From Cololabis saira (taxonomy: Eukaryota > Chordata > Actinopteri > Beloniformes > Belonidae): a stretch of 64,000 bases of DNA. Position numbers and translations under genes: made by a program. Below, piece after piece: positions 1 to 11,110 of the stretch. The notes under the pieces are model-generated. The model did no database searches. It saw only the letters and a list, made by a program, of their open reading frames with translations, and was not told the DNA's origin. How positions within the stretch are numbered: the stretch's first letter is position 1; each line of letters starts with the position of its first letter. Where the stretch lies: positions 46,268,616 to 46,332,615 of the forward strand of contig NC_084598.1 of assembly GCF_033807715.1 (NCBI RefSeq), in the 5' to 3' direction.

Positions 1-1625
1 TACTCAAAAAGACAGGCTTAGACCCGACTGTCCTCAGTAATTTCAGGCCGATCTCTAAGCTACCAATCTTGTCCAAGATCCTAGAGAAGGTACAGTAGTA
101 GTAGTAGTAGTAGTAATAGTAGTATTAGAGAAGGTACAGTCGTCTCTGAGCAGCTGTCATTATTCCTGGATCAAAACAACATCCATGAGACATTTCAGTC
201 TGGTTTCCGCAAACATCACTCTACGGAGACAGCCTTGCTGAAAGTGTCCAGTGACATTATGATGTCTGCTGATTCGGGAAAATCCACTGTTCTAGTTCTC
301 TTAGATCTGTCCTCAGCCTTTGACACCGTCGACCACCAAATCCTGTTGAGAAGGCTGAGGGATGAAGTAGGACTGTCAGGTTCAGTTCTACAGTGGTTCT
401 CGTCATACCTTTCTGGGCGTAGCTTTAGTGTTACAGCTAACCAAATAAGGTCTGGGTCAGCAGATCTTTTGTGTGGAGTCCCCCAAGGTTCTGTTTTGGG
501 TCCTTTATTATTTTTGTTGTATTTGATCCCCTTGGGAAAAATCATCCAGAGATTTCCTGATGTCTCCTACCACATGTTTGCTGATGATATTCAGCTTTAC
601 TGCTCTTTTAAGCTTACTGAGCTCCACAGGCTAAATTCCCTAGTTCATTGCTTGGTGGAGATAAAACAATGGCTAAGTGTGAACACCTTGCAGCTAAACG
701 TAGACAAAACTGAAACCCTGGTTATTGCCCCTGATGCCTCCATTCCTGGGATTAACCAGTATTTGGGTGACTTGGGCCAGTCTGTTAAACCGAGCCTAAG
801 AAACCTGGGTGTTGTGTTTGACAAAGACATGTCATTAGTGCAACACTGCAAACAGCTGACAAGGAACTGCTTCTTTCATCTGAGGAATATTTCGAAACTC
901 AGGAAAATGTTGTCGCAAAAGGATTTGGAGCTGGTCATTCACGCATTTGTGTCCTCGCGTTTGGACTATTGTAACAGTTTGTTCTCTTGTCTAAACAAGA
1001 AGGAGCTGTCTCGCCTGCAGCTAGTGCAGAATTCCGCAGCAAGAATTCTGGCCCGCGCTAATAGGAGGTCACACTTAACCCCTATTCTCAAAGATCTTCA
1101 TTGGCTGCCAGTTTCCTCTAGGGTCAATTTTAAAATTCTGGTTTTAACTTTCAGAGCTTTGCATGGTCAGGCTCCACCTTACATCAGCGATCTGATCCAG
1201 CCCTACACCCCAGCTCTCTGAGGTCTGTGGATCAGAATCTGCTGATGGTACCACATACTGGTTTCTGATCCAGTCCTACACCCAGCTCGGGCTCTGAGGT
1301 CTGTGGATCAGAATCTGCTGATGGTACCTCGTACTCGCTTCCGGACCAGAGGAGACCGATCCTTCCAGGCTGTTGCTCCCAGGCTTTGGAACGATCTTCC
1401 AGTCTCTCTGCGTTCCATGGAGTCTGTTGACTCCTTCAAAAGGCAACTAAAGACCTTTTTGTTTGTGCAGGCTTTTGCCTAATTGTCTTGGGGCTGTTAT
1501 GATTGTAAATGTGTTGTCTTGGCCTTTTTAATCTTAAATTTGTATGTATCCCTTAACTGTGTTTTTATTTTAACTGTGAAGCGCTCTGTGACCATGGTCT
1601 GTGAAGAGCGCTGTACAAATAAAGT

Positions 1626-1652
<27 letters not shown>
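1..1652 (+). mobile_element. L2-like non-LTR retrotransposon fragment (5' end outside window)
   Basis: The strand encodes the second half of a LINE reverse transcriptase. It opens in the region before the RT core (NFRPIS, KLPILSKILEKV), then QSGFRKHHSTETALL, motif A (LLDLSSAFDTVDH), motif B (GVPQGSVLGPLLF), the FADD catalytic motif near 579-590, and the L2-typical tail (SRLDYCNSLF, LQLVQNSAARIL, LHWLPV). RT copies LINE RNA into DNA at the nicked target. The 3' end has a short UTR and ACTT repeats (about 1628-1652), as expected for L2. Two lesions show it is dead: a TAG tract at 92-125 flanked by a repeated agagaaggtacagt, and a tandem duplication of about 73 bp at 1187-1333 that brings in an early stop near 1221. 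The clade call comes from motifs only. Confidence 0.85.
92..125. repeat. (TAG)n microsatellite inside the L2 fragment
   Basis: Short run of TAG triplets. The 14 bases agagaaggtacagt occur on both sides (83-96 and 126-139), so the tract grew together with a small local duplication that breaks the RT frame. Confidence 0.7.
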
Positions 1653-1656
<4 letters not shown>

Positions 1657-2847
1657 TTCTGAAGTCTGTGTGAAACTAAACATCAGGTGGTTCTGTATCG
1701 CTTGCACTTGAAAAGTCTTTGCTTGAACAACTAATGATCTGCTTGATTAAAGGACATTTCTGAATTAAACCCACACGGGAGGATCTAAGACACTTCCTGT
1801 CAGGACGATCACTTTGACGCTCCACCTGTAGCCGTCAGTCCAACCTGTCCAGGTCTGAGGCCTCGTTTACACGCAGCAACAACGCTGGTGTTTTCATGAG
1901 TTTTAGCCGTTCGTTTACACGAAAACGAAGCTCAAAGTCTCCAAAAACCATCATTCCTGAAAACTCCGGCCAAAGTGGAGATTTTTAAAACCTCCGTCTT
2001 CACTTTTGCTTGTAAACGGAGAGAAACGGACATTTAGGCTTCAGAACGTCTCATTATGGACAGAAACGTCACCAGCGTCATGAGTTTACGGTTTGTTTGT
2101 CCGCTGTGATCATGATGGATGCTGTTAAAGTAGTGCTGGTTTTTACGTTTGTGCAAACACTTTTCATCTGTTTCATTTCGTCCCCACATAGAAGATCAGA
2201 CGACTTTCATGCTCGGACAGTGTCATGAAAAAAGTATCTGCACCCTCTACTAAACTATTACTAGGTTGGGTCTGTTGGTGACCTGTTTCCTGTTTTATTT
2301 TGAAAGTACATCCTTGTGTGTTTAGTTCTTTCTTTGACTCCCCTTGGTCCCGTCCATCCTGATTGTTTGCACCTGTGTCTCCTCAGTCCTTGAGAGGACA
2401 TGTGTCTCTTCCTGGCTGTTGGTCCGTCTGTCTTCATTCCTGCTCTCTTTCAGTCCCGGCTGGTTGTCAGTCTGACGCCTCCCAGTCATCTTCACCATTC
2501 TCTCATTTCTGTTAGATAACTTTTTCTGGGTTTTTATTTATTTATTTTTTGGGTTCTGTAATATCAACTCATGACAAAACCTGCAGCAGTTTTAGTTCAG
2601 ACTCAGGAAACTGCAGATTACACACACAAGAAAGTACAAAGTACTTATTATCAAACATGTACTTTGGCCTGATGTGCTGGGATAATGTTTAATAAACTTT
2701 TCAAAATATTCAAACTTTTATAAAAAAAAAACATTTCTTCATATCAGATATTAAATATTTCATGAATATGTTTTGAATTAAAGTAGTTTTGTCACATGTT
2801 TGGAGGATGATAAGTGTATAAATGTGTAAACGTCTCCATGAACTGAC
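1653..2847. other. Non-coding stretch with probable MITE remnants
   Basis: No gene is seen. About 1856-2165 is rich in GTTTACACG / CGTGTAAAC-like motifs (cctcgtttacacg, cgtttacacgaaaacg, cttgtaaacggag), resembling a decayed teleost MITE. About 2230-2480 is pyrimidine-rich (cctgattg, cacctgtgtctc) and resembles the MITE-like block inside the L2 at 48674-49000. No further LRR exon of the neighbouring NLR was found here. Confidence 0.35.
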
Positions 2848-3024
2848 CTCAGAGTCTCCAGTCTACAGTTTGGACTCTCCAGTCCACCAGACAGAACCTT
2901 CACTCCTGAATCCTCCAGGTCCTGGTTCTTACTCAGGTCCAGTTGTGTCAGATGGGAGGGGTTGGACTTCAGAGCGGACGCAACAACTTCACACTGAGTC
3001 TCTGAGAGTCCACAATAAACCAAT
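2848..3024 (-). CDS. NLR gene, leucine-rich-repeat exon
   Basis: One exon of 177 bp (59 codons) on the minus strand. It is bounded by an acceptor ending ...tcacag at 3025 and a donor GTCAGT at 2847. It encodes one NLRC3-like LRR module ([20 protein letters not shown] ... [20 protein letters not shown]). Such modules form the ligand-sensing solenoid of fish NLRs. The incoming phase matches the NACHT exon exactly: CG from that exon plus A here makes an Arg codon, and this exon again ends two bases into a codon (AG). Fish NLR LRR exons are usually 174 bp, so one codon is extra. I found no further LRR exons or B30.2 exon downstream, so the gene is short, truncated, or its 3' part was lost. Confidence 0.8.
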
Positions 3025-3918
3025 CTGTGATGAGAGAAAAGATGATGTCAGTTGTAATAAAGTGTGAGTTAAAGCCAGACTGAACATCTGTTAACATCTG
3101 CAGACTTTGTCTGGATCTGCAGATGAAGGAGGGAACCGGCTTCGTTAACGTCTACGTCTGTCAGAGTCATCTGAAAACATCGGATTAAATGAAAGATCTT
3201 CAAGCTTTTAAGCTGTATTTGGTGTTTTTCTGACTCCTGGATTAGTTTTCTTGTATTTTGTGTTCAGGTCTGTTAAAGGAGACTTTGCTCTCACAGAGAC
3301 TTCAACATTGATCAGAGATTGATTAAGGAGACTGAATTGTGCTGTTCTGCTCTGATATCCAGACGTCAGTTCTCGTATGAAGCTGTAAACGTCTTCATGC
3401 TGCTCTCCTCTACAGCAACAACACAAACACCTGTCCCCTTCTGTCTCAGACAAACTTTCATTCATAATCAATGAAGCTGCACTCGTCACATTCAGAGCTT
3501 TTCCATCTAGAGTCTCGGTCTGGTACGACCAGCAGTTTATGGAGGATCATGGGATTTCAAGCCTTCATATCTGTGTCGACTCTTGGATGAGGGAGAAAAG
3601 TCTTCAGGAACCAATAACAAGTCCAACTGCTCTCCTCTTAAAGTGTGAGGAAAGTAACCCCCACCGGAGTTACAGGACGGTGCAGGAGATCACAGAACCA
3701 GAGTTACTAGAACTAAGGTCTCTGACCAAGTACATGTGTCCACAAAACCCCCAGTGGTTCTGATGTTTCATCTTTCTCCGTTACACAGATTCATCTCTGA
3801 GCAGCAGAAACATCAACACACCTCACTTCAGTTTTCATTTGAAGATCAAAACAAGATTTAAAGAACTAAACTGCTAATTTACACTAACTGATGGTGTTAT
3901 TGATCCATCTGGACTCAC

Positions 3919-5713
3919 CGAGCCTTTCTGCAGTTCCTCACAGCTGGAATCAGTCTCAGTCGACCCCCCCATGGTGTTGTCTTGTACTTGCTCAGGTCCA
4001 ACTCATCCAGAACCTCCTCCGACATCTGCAGCATGTAGGCCAGAGCTGAACACTGGATCTCAGAGAGTTCCTGCTCTGATCTGTTCTCTGACTTCAGGAA
4101 CTCTTGGATCTGCTGATGAACTGAGAGGTCGTTCATCTCCATCAGACACTGGAAGATGTTGATGCTTCTGTCAGGAGAGATTATGTCAGTGATCATCTCC
4201 TTCAGGTTGTAGATGACTCTGTGGATGGTTTCTGGATCGTTCTCCGTCTGGTTCAGCAGAACTCCTAACAGTCTCTGGTTGGACTCCACAGAAAGACCAT
4301 GAAGGAAGCGGACAAACAGGTCCAGGTGGCCATTTTTACTCTTCAGGGATTTCTCTGTGACTCTCTTCAGGAAGTCATACAGAAATACGTATCCGTAGTC
4401 TTCTCCCAGGAAGTTCTTTAGCACATCTGTGTTTCTGGTGGAGCAACAGTGGAGCACGTAGACTGCAGCCAGGAACTCCTCGATGCTCAGATGAACAAAG
4501 CAGTAGACGGGTTTCTGGAAGACCTCACACTCTCTCCTGAAGATCTGGGTACAAACTCCTGAGTACACCGAGGCCTCTGGGACATCCAGACCACACTGCT
4601 CCAGGTCTTCTTGGTAGAACATGATGTTTCCTTTCTCCAGATGTTCCAACGCCAGCCTCCCCAGCTTCAGGAGAAGGTCCCTGTCAGCCTCCGTCAGCTC
4701 CTGTGGACTCGTCTCATGTCCCTCCTGGTACTTGTTCTTCTTCCTCTTGGTCTGGACCAGCAGGAAGTGGGAGAACATGTCAGTCAGGGTCTTGGGCAGC
4801 TCTCCTCTCTGCTCTGTGGTCAACATGTGGTCCAGAACTGTAGCAGTGATCCAGCAGAAGACCGGGAGTTGACACATGATGTGGAGGGTTCTGGATGTCT
4901 TCATGTGGGAGACGATGCTGCTGGACCGCTCTTCATCCCTGAACCTCCTCCTGAAGTATTCCTCCTTCTGGCCGTCGGTGAAGCCTCGTACTTCTGTCAC
5001 CCTGTCCACGTGTTTGTGAGGGATCTGATTGGCTGCTGCAGGTCTGGAAGTGATCCAGATGAGAGCTGAGGGAAGCAGGTTCCCCTGGATGAGGTTGGTC
5101 AGCAGCACGTTGACCGATGAGCTCTGTTTGACGTCAGACACCACCGGACCGTTGTTGAAGTCCAGGGAACGTCTGCTTTCATCCAGGCCGTCAAAGATGA
5201 ACAAGGGTTTCCCGGCAGCCAGCTGCTCTGCTGTGAGCTTCTGGAACGATGGATGGAAAACCTGGATCAGCCTGAGAAGACTGAGCTGCTCATCTCCGAT
5301 CAGGTGCAGCTCCCTGAACGAGAGCAGAATCACCACGGTGACGTCTTGGTTCTCCGAGCCCTCGGCCCAGTCCAGAGAGAACTTCTGAACCGAGAAGGTT
5401 TTCCCAGCGCCAGCGACGCCGTTGGTCAGAACCACTCTGATGGCTCCACGTTGGTCAGGTAAGGCTTTAAAGATGTCCTGGCACTTGATTGGAGCGTCAC
5501 GGAGGCTCTTCATCCTGGGAGCTGTCTCCAGCTGCCTCACCTCATGTTGGGTATCAACCTCTTCACTCAGTCCCTCTGTGATGAAGAGCTCCGTGTAGAT
5601 CCTGTTGAGGGGGGTTCTACTTCCTGGTTCATCAGTTCCTTCAGTCACATGTTCACATCTGCTCCTCAGACTGATCTTGTGTTCATCTAGGACCTGCTGC
5701 AGACCAGCATCTG
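3919..5713 (-). CDS. NLR gene, FISNA-NACHT exon (fish NLRC3/NLRP12-like)
   Basis: Single exon of about 1.8 kb, the usual size for this exon in fish NLRs. It starts with the fish-specific FISNA region ([38 protein letters not shown]). The NACHT ATPase follows: Walker A GVAGAGKT (around 5399-5425), Walker [11 protein letters not shown] and sensor [11 protein letters not shown]. Winged-helix and helical domains then run to the donor at 3918 (CG|GTGAGT). NACHT binds ATP and drives oligomerisation of cytosolic immune sensors. The acceptor is tttttcag at 5714; a second cag three bases later is a possible alternative. There are no stops or frameshifts. The frame needs one base from the upstream exon, while the visible upstream exon donates two, so a small exon may be missing or the locus is damaged. 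The open frame runs on into the intron to 5822. Confidence 0.92.
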
Positions 5714-6878
5714 CTGAAAAACACAATGAAGAGGAGGTCAGAGAGATACAAACTCCTACTGCAGTCAGTGATGGGGGCCTCCAGGAGCTAAACCAACCCG
5801 GGTTAGGAACCGGTTTGACCACTCAGTCCACCCATGCCGGTGAAGGGTCAAGACCACCTCAGCTTCATCGCCCTGCAGACTGCAGGTACCGTTCAAGAAT
5901 GTGGAAAACGTAAACACTGGTCACTGACATCGAACGGTGGAAAACACCGGTCGTTGATGAGAGGAACATTGTGAGAATCTTCAGGTTAAACCCTAAAACA
6001 AGCGTCAGTGACATCAGCAACCCCCTCCAGGAGGGCAGGAGTGAAGGCATCACCATCTACAGCTCACCGGAGAAGACTTCATGAACTAAAGTAGACGACC
6101 TATTAGTAAGAAGAATAGGAACACGACTGTTAGGATTTCATGAAAGTGTTAAGAGTTTGAAGGGTTTCTTACACTGGTGGTTTTCTCTATATGCAAAGTT
6201 ACTTCCTATTCAGCAGTTCAGCTATAGGTCAGCTGTTTTTATCTAGTCACGGAGTCAGCCTCTGTTTATGGCTCGACTGTTTTCTTTAGATGCAGGTTTA
6301 GATAGTTCAGATACGTACCATTTGATAAGAGAAGACGATGGGAGAAACAGATGTTTAGCATTGGGGGGTCTGATCTGTGATCTGGGTTGACACCCCAGGT
6401 GCGATTCATCAGAGGTTTTAAAAACCTGTGATGCATCACCATGACGACTCTTCAGACGGATGGACGGTCTCACCTTGTGGAGATCTTCCTCTGGATCTTA
6501 TTCCATGTCCCAGATTTTCCAATGAAGTCGACTGGTCTGAGCTCCGTCTGCAGAACCAGCGTCCACACAGCGTTTATTGGCAAAACATCTCACATTTAAT
6601 ATCCACGATGAATATGATCAATAATCCACAAGGTGTACTGACGATAAAGGACTATTCTATTCTGTTATTGTCTATTCTAGGTGTGTCCTTCCACTTAATG
6701 TAAAAGGAAATCAGTATTGAAAATGCTCACAATAATTAGGAAGGAGGAAGTGGGAACTTTCCCTACGAAGGGAGAGGTTTCTGCCTCTGACAGGAAACTG
6801 CAGTGAGATTTCTACTTGGTGGTTTCAACAAGTTCCATGTCTTGATGGATATTTATCAAGCGAAATAAATGTACTTAC
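5714..6878 (-). other. NLR intron before the NACHT exon
   Basis: About 1.16 kb between the second N-terminal exon and the NACHT exon. I see no convincing coding exon, although the phase mismatch between the flanking exons predicts one whose length is 2 modulo 3. No recognisable mobile element. Confidence 0.4.
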
Positions 6879-6995
6879 TTTGTGTCTGAAGGTCCAGGTT
6901 CTCTGAAGACTAAAGGGGGGTCCATGGACCGGTCACTCTTCAGAGACAGACAGATGGATCCTGGAGACTCTGGTCTCTGACTGCAGTACCGACCT
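6879..6995 (-). CDS. NLR gene, second N-terminal exon (SPGS/KSDRSM repeat)
   Basis: Exon of 117 bp on the minus strand (39 codons). Acceptor ...tttgcag at 6996, donor AA|GTAAGT at 6878. It encodes a copy of the short N-terminal repeat of fish NLR-C proteins (RPESPGSICLSLKSDRSMD ... REPGPSDT). It enters and leaves in the same phase (two bases), matching the first coding exon, so the two exons are a tandem exon duplication. Its 3' part is nearly identical to the exon at 8005-8153. The function of this repeat is not known to me. Confidence 0.75.
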
Positions 6996-7132
6996 CTGCA
7001 AACACAAATTCACTCAGTCACTCGTGATATTGATGAAGACCACTGAAGAAGATCTACACCAGGTTCTCCAACCCTGGTCCCCGAGAGCCAGAGTCCTGCA
7101 TGTTTTAATGTTTCCCTGGTTCAGCACAGCCT

Positions 7133-7902
7133 CATACACATGACTGATACACATGACTGGTACAAATGACTGGTACAAATGACTGGTACAAATGACTGAT
7201 ACACATGACTGGTACACATGACTGATACACATGACTGGTACACATGACTGATACAAATGACTGGTACAAATGACTGATACAAATGACTGATACACATGAC
7301 TGATACACATGACTGATACACATGACTGATACACATGACTGGTACAAATGACTGGTACAAATGACTGATACACATGACTGATACACATGACTGATACAAA
7401 TGACTGATACACATGACTGATACACATGACTGATACACATGACTGGTACAAATGACTGGTACACATGACTGATACACATGACTGGTACAAATGACTGATA
7501 CACATGACTGGTACACATGACTGATACACATGACTGGTACACATGACTGATACAAATGACTGATACACATGACTGGTACACATGACTGATACACATGACA
7601 GGTACACATGACTGGTACAAATGACTGGTACACATGACAGGTACACATGACTGGTACAAATGACTGGTACACATGACTGATACACATGACTGGTACACAT
7701 GACTGGTACACATGACTGGTACACATGACTGATACACATGACTGGTACACATGACTGATACACATGACTGATACAAATGACTGGTACACATGACTGGTAC
7801 ACATGACTGGTACACATGACTGGTACACATGACTGATACACATGACTGGTACACATGACTGATACACATGACTGGTACACATGACTGGTACACATGACTG
7901 AT
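7133..7902. repeat. 13-bp minisatellite in an NLR intron
   Basis: About 59 tandem copies of TACACATGACTGR, with frequent A/C variation (tacaaatgactg). It lies in the intron between the two N-terminal NLR exons. Because 13 is not a multiple of 3 and the unit lacks stops on the minus strand, all three minus frames stay open for hundreds of bases. This is a property of the repeat, not evidence of a protein. Confidence 0.95.
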
Positions 7903-8004
7903 CTAGATATTGATTTATTCTGTATATCTATGAAATAAACCAGCACGGACAGAAAATATTCAGTCATGATGAGTCGTATAATCAGTTACCAACAGTTGTC
8001 TTAC

Positions 8005-8188
8005 TTTGTGTCTGAAGGTCCAGGTTCTTTACTGAAGGTTGGAGGTTCTCGTCTGGACCGGTCACTCTTCATAGAGACACTGATGGATCCTGGAGACTCT
8101 GGTCTCTCCTCCTCTTTCTCCACACAATCCTCCATCTTCTGGACTTCAGTCATTCAGAGACATGAACCAGAAACACCAACCTCTGAAT
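8005..8188 (-). CDS. NLR gene, first coding exon
   Basis: Minus-strand exon with acceptor ...tctacag at 8189 and donor AA|GTAAGA at 8004. The likely start codon is at 8153, giving 149 coding bases after about 35 bases of 5' UTR: MTEVQKMEDCVEKEEERPES, then PGSISVSMKSDRSRREPP and EPGPSDT. The SPGS..SVSMKSDRS motif is the hallmark N-terminal peptide of fish NLR-C proteins. The upstream ATG at 8164 is closed after five codons, so the 8153 start is preferred. It leaves two bases of a codon, in phase with the next exon. Confidence 0.72.
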
Positions 8189-8559
8189 CTGTAGACAGAA
8201 ACTTTATTAAAACACCACTAATCATGAAATACATTCTTTCACCCACTTTTCCTGAATGACTTTGTCAAAACTCTTGAGGTTGAAGAAAGAGGTTTTACTG
8301 ATACTGACGATAAGAGAGAATTGAAACTGAGCCTCTAATTTGATTCCAATCTGTGAAGCCGAGTATTCACCTGGAGAAGAAATGTTCTGTTTCATTAAAA
8401 AGTCAAAGAACGACTGGTGAAGTCATCCAGGAAACCACTTCTTCACTCATTCCCACTAAAGAGCAGCCTGAACGTTACCTGCTCGTGTTCAGTTTTCTAC
8501 ACAAGAACATCAGAGTTTATTCTGGATCCAGTCATGAAGGTGAGTCTGAGATCAATTAC

Positions 8560-9140
8560 ATGGTAAATACCTGTTTGTTTAAACTAAACATTACTAGGTA
8601 ATTACAAAGACATTAGATGGAACTGTGAGGGAAATTACAGGTATTTACTAGGTTAATATTGGTAACTACCAGTCAATTTACCATGTAATTACTCTGAGAT
8701 TACATGAATTATTTCTAAGTAAGTACCAGGTAATTACTAAGTATTTTTCTGCAAACTACCAGGAAATTATAACCTATATTTGAGGTAGTTACCAGCTAAT
8801 TACACTTCAATGACCATGTAGTTACCTTGTATTTACTATACATTTCATGGATAACTACCGGGTATTTACCCATTCATTATTGATTTATGTATTATCAATG
8901 GATTGGTGCATGTACCCCCGAGGGTGTAAATGACTCTATTGACCTTGTAATTAACCTGATAGTTACCATGTTTTACCTGGTAATCCAGGTACTTACCTTG
9001 TAGTTACTTGCCCAGTAATTCTATTTCCTAAGTATTTACCCAATAAGTACAGACATTTTTACCTGCTTTTACTCAGTAATTAAAGTGAAACTGGACTGTA
9101 AAAGAAAGCGTGTGTTGTTTCCATAATATTACCTGGTACT
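8560..9140. repeat. Degenerate ggtaattacc-type palindromic repeat region
   Basis: AT-rich stretch made of imperfect, mostly palindromic pieces such as taattacc, ggtaattac, agttaccagg and acttacctt. The same motif style resumes at 12070-12115 (aataattacctgttatttacc) after the L2 insertion, so the L2 probably landed inside this repeat. Family not recognised. Confidence 0.5.
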
Positions 9141-9147
9141 TCCTCAT

Positions 9148-9287
<140 letters not shown>

Positions 9288-10572
9288 TGTTATTTATATA
9301 GCACCTCTCACAGAGAGAAACTCACAAAGTGCTTTACATACAGAAATAACAGTAAAAACATGAGGTAATTAAAAAGCTGCACAATGTGTCTCTAAGGAAA
9401 ATAACAAACAGAAAAGAAAGAAAGAAAAAGACAAAAAGAAAAGAAACAAAAATCATATTTCATCAATAAATGCCTTCTCAAAAAATAGCGTTTTTAATTT
9501 GTTTTTAAAAATGTCCACAGATGTTGCATCTGTCAGGGCTTGTGGGAGCATGTTCCAAAGATGTGGAGCAACTGCTTGGAAAGCCCAGTCACCTTTGGTT
9601 TTTAGATTAGTTTTTGGCGTTGTTATGAGGCCCTGATCAGCCGACCTTAAGGCTCTTTGTGGCTCAGAGCGTGGGACCAGATCTATAAGGTACTGAGGAG
9701 CCTGACCATGCAGTGCTCTGTAGGTTATAACTAACATTTTAAAATGGACCCTGAACTTGACAGGGAGCCAGTGCAAGGAGGCCAGGATGGGAGTGGTATG
9801 GCACTTCCTGCTGGATCTGGTGAGTAATCTGGCTGCTGCATTTTGGATAAACTGAAGACGTCCCATGTGGGTTTTGTTGAGGCAGGTGAAGAGTGAATTA
9901 CAGTAGTCCAAACGTGATGATATGAATGCGTGAATGATCATTTCTAGCTCTGGGTATGAGACAACGGATCTGAGCTTGGCAATATTTCTGAGGTGGAAAA
10001 AGCAGGTGCGGGTTATTGAGCTGATGTGAGTGTTGAGTTGCATGGTCTGGTTGAAGTTGACACCTAGGTTCCTGATATTTGGACGGACATAGGGCCAAAT
10101 CCACAAAGAACAGATTGCGCCCGCAAATAGCGCTGTGAATTGCGCTGCATCTGCAATTTGCCCCGCTTTAAGGTCCTACTCACAAAAGATTTTGCTCTAA
10201 TGAAATACCGGGGCAAACACGCCCATAAAGTTTTGCGGCTGAGTGCAATTTGCCCTTGTCTCAGTAAGTGAGCGGAGCTGTTTCCAGTGTTCTCCATATT
10301 TCAGCACACAGATTGGTCCATAATGAAAACTGCAGAAATAAAAGATAAAGCGAGTGAAAATAAAACGCTGTGAGGCGCAAGAGCGCAATTTCCACTGGGA
10401 ACAGGGGGGGCATGCCCCCCCACTTTTAAAACTCATGCTTTTGCCCCCCCCCGCAAGCTTTTTTACAGTTTAAGAACTAACGGTAGACTCAGCCTGTATT
10501 ACAAATCATCAAGACACTGTGCGAAGACGGGACAGGAGCCCGCTCCCCCTCCTCCCTCCGTGCTGCTCAAGG

Positions 10573-11110
10573 ATGATTTATGGTTCCGCGTTAAATCGGC
10601 GCAGACCATACAGCGTAGGTTACGCGGCGACGCGCACCGTACAGTGCTCGTTGCCGCGTACCGTACGGCGTAACCCTACGGCGCAACCCTACAGCGTAAC
10701 CCTACGGCGTAACCCTACGGCGTAACCCTATGGCGTAACCCTACGGCGTAACCCTACGGCGTAACCCTACGGCGTAACCCTACGGCGTAACCTACGGCGT
10801 AACCCTACGGCGTAACCCTACGGCGTAACCCTACAGCGTAACCCTACAGCGTAACCCTACGGCGTAACCCTACAGCGTAACCTACGGCGTAACCCTACGG
10901 CGTAACCCTACGGCGTAACCCTACAGCGTAACCCTACAGCGTAACCCTACGGCGTAACCCTACAGCGTAACCCTACGGCGTAACCCTACAGCGTAACCCT
11001 ACGGCGTAACCCTACGGCGTAACCCTATGGCGTAACCCTACAGCGTAACCCTACGGCGTAACCCTACGGCGTAGGCTCTGCGGCGATTTAACGCGGACCA
11101 TTATTTAGGC
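10573..11110. mobile_element. MITE with inverted ends, swollen by an internal array
   Basis: Terminal inverted repeats of about 45 bp: left atgatttatggttccgcg, then ttaaatcggcgcagacc; right, reverse-complemented, cctaaataatggtccgcg, then ttaaatcgccgcagagcc. This is a common teleost MITE type. The centre has been replaced by a 13-bp tandem array. Confidence 0.7.
10655..11073. repeat. 13-bp minisatellite (GGCGTAACCCTAC)n within the MITE
   Basis: About 32 tandem units, with variants ggcgtaacctac and agcgtaaccctac. The unit matches the inner end of the MITE inverted repeats (cctacgccgtagggttacg on the right, ggttacgcggcg on the left), so it arose by amplification of the MITE's own sequence. It contains TAACCC but is not a true telomeric repeat. 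Confidence 0.9.

Noticed and set aside
3971..5462. Plus-strand frames of 60-150 codons opposite the NACHT exon
   Set aside because: Shadows of the strongly supported minus-strand exon; no recognisable domain.
7014..7967. Long open frames in all three minus frames (YQSCVSVMCTSH-type repeats)
   Set aside because: They follow from a 13-bp stop-free tandem repeat; no splice or start context, and they cross intron sequence of the NLR.
10655..11073. Telomeric repeat
   Set aside because: TAACCC is embedded in a 13-bp unit derived from the MITE inverted repeat, not a TTAGGG array.
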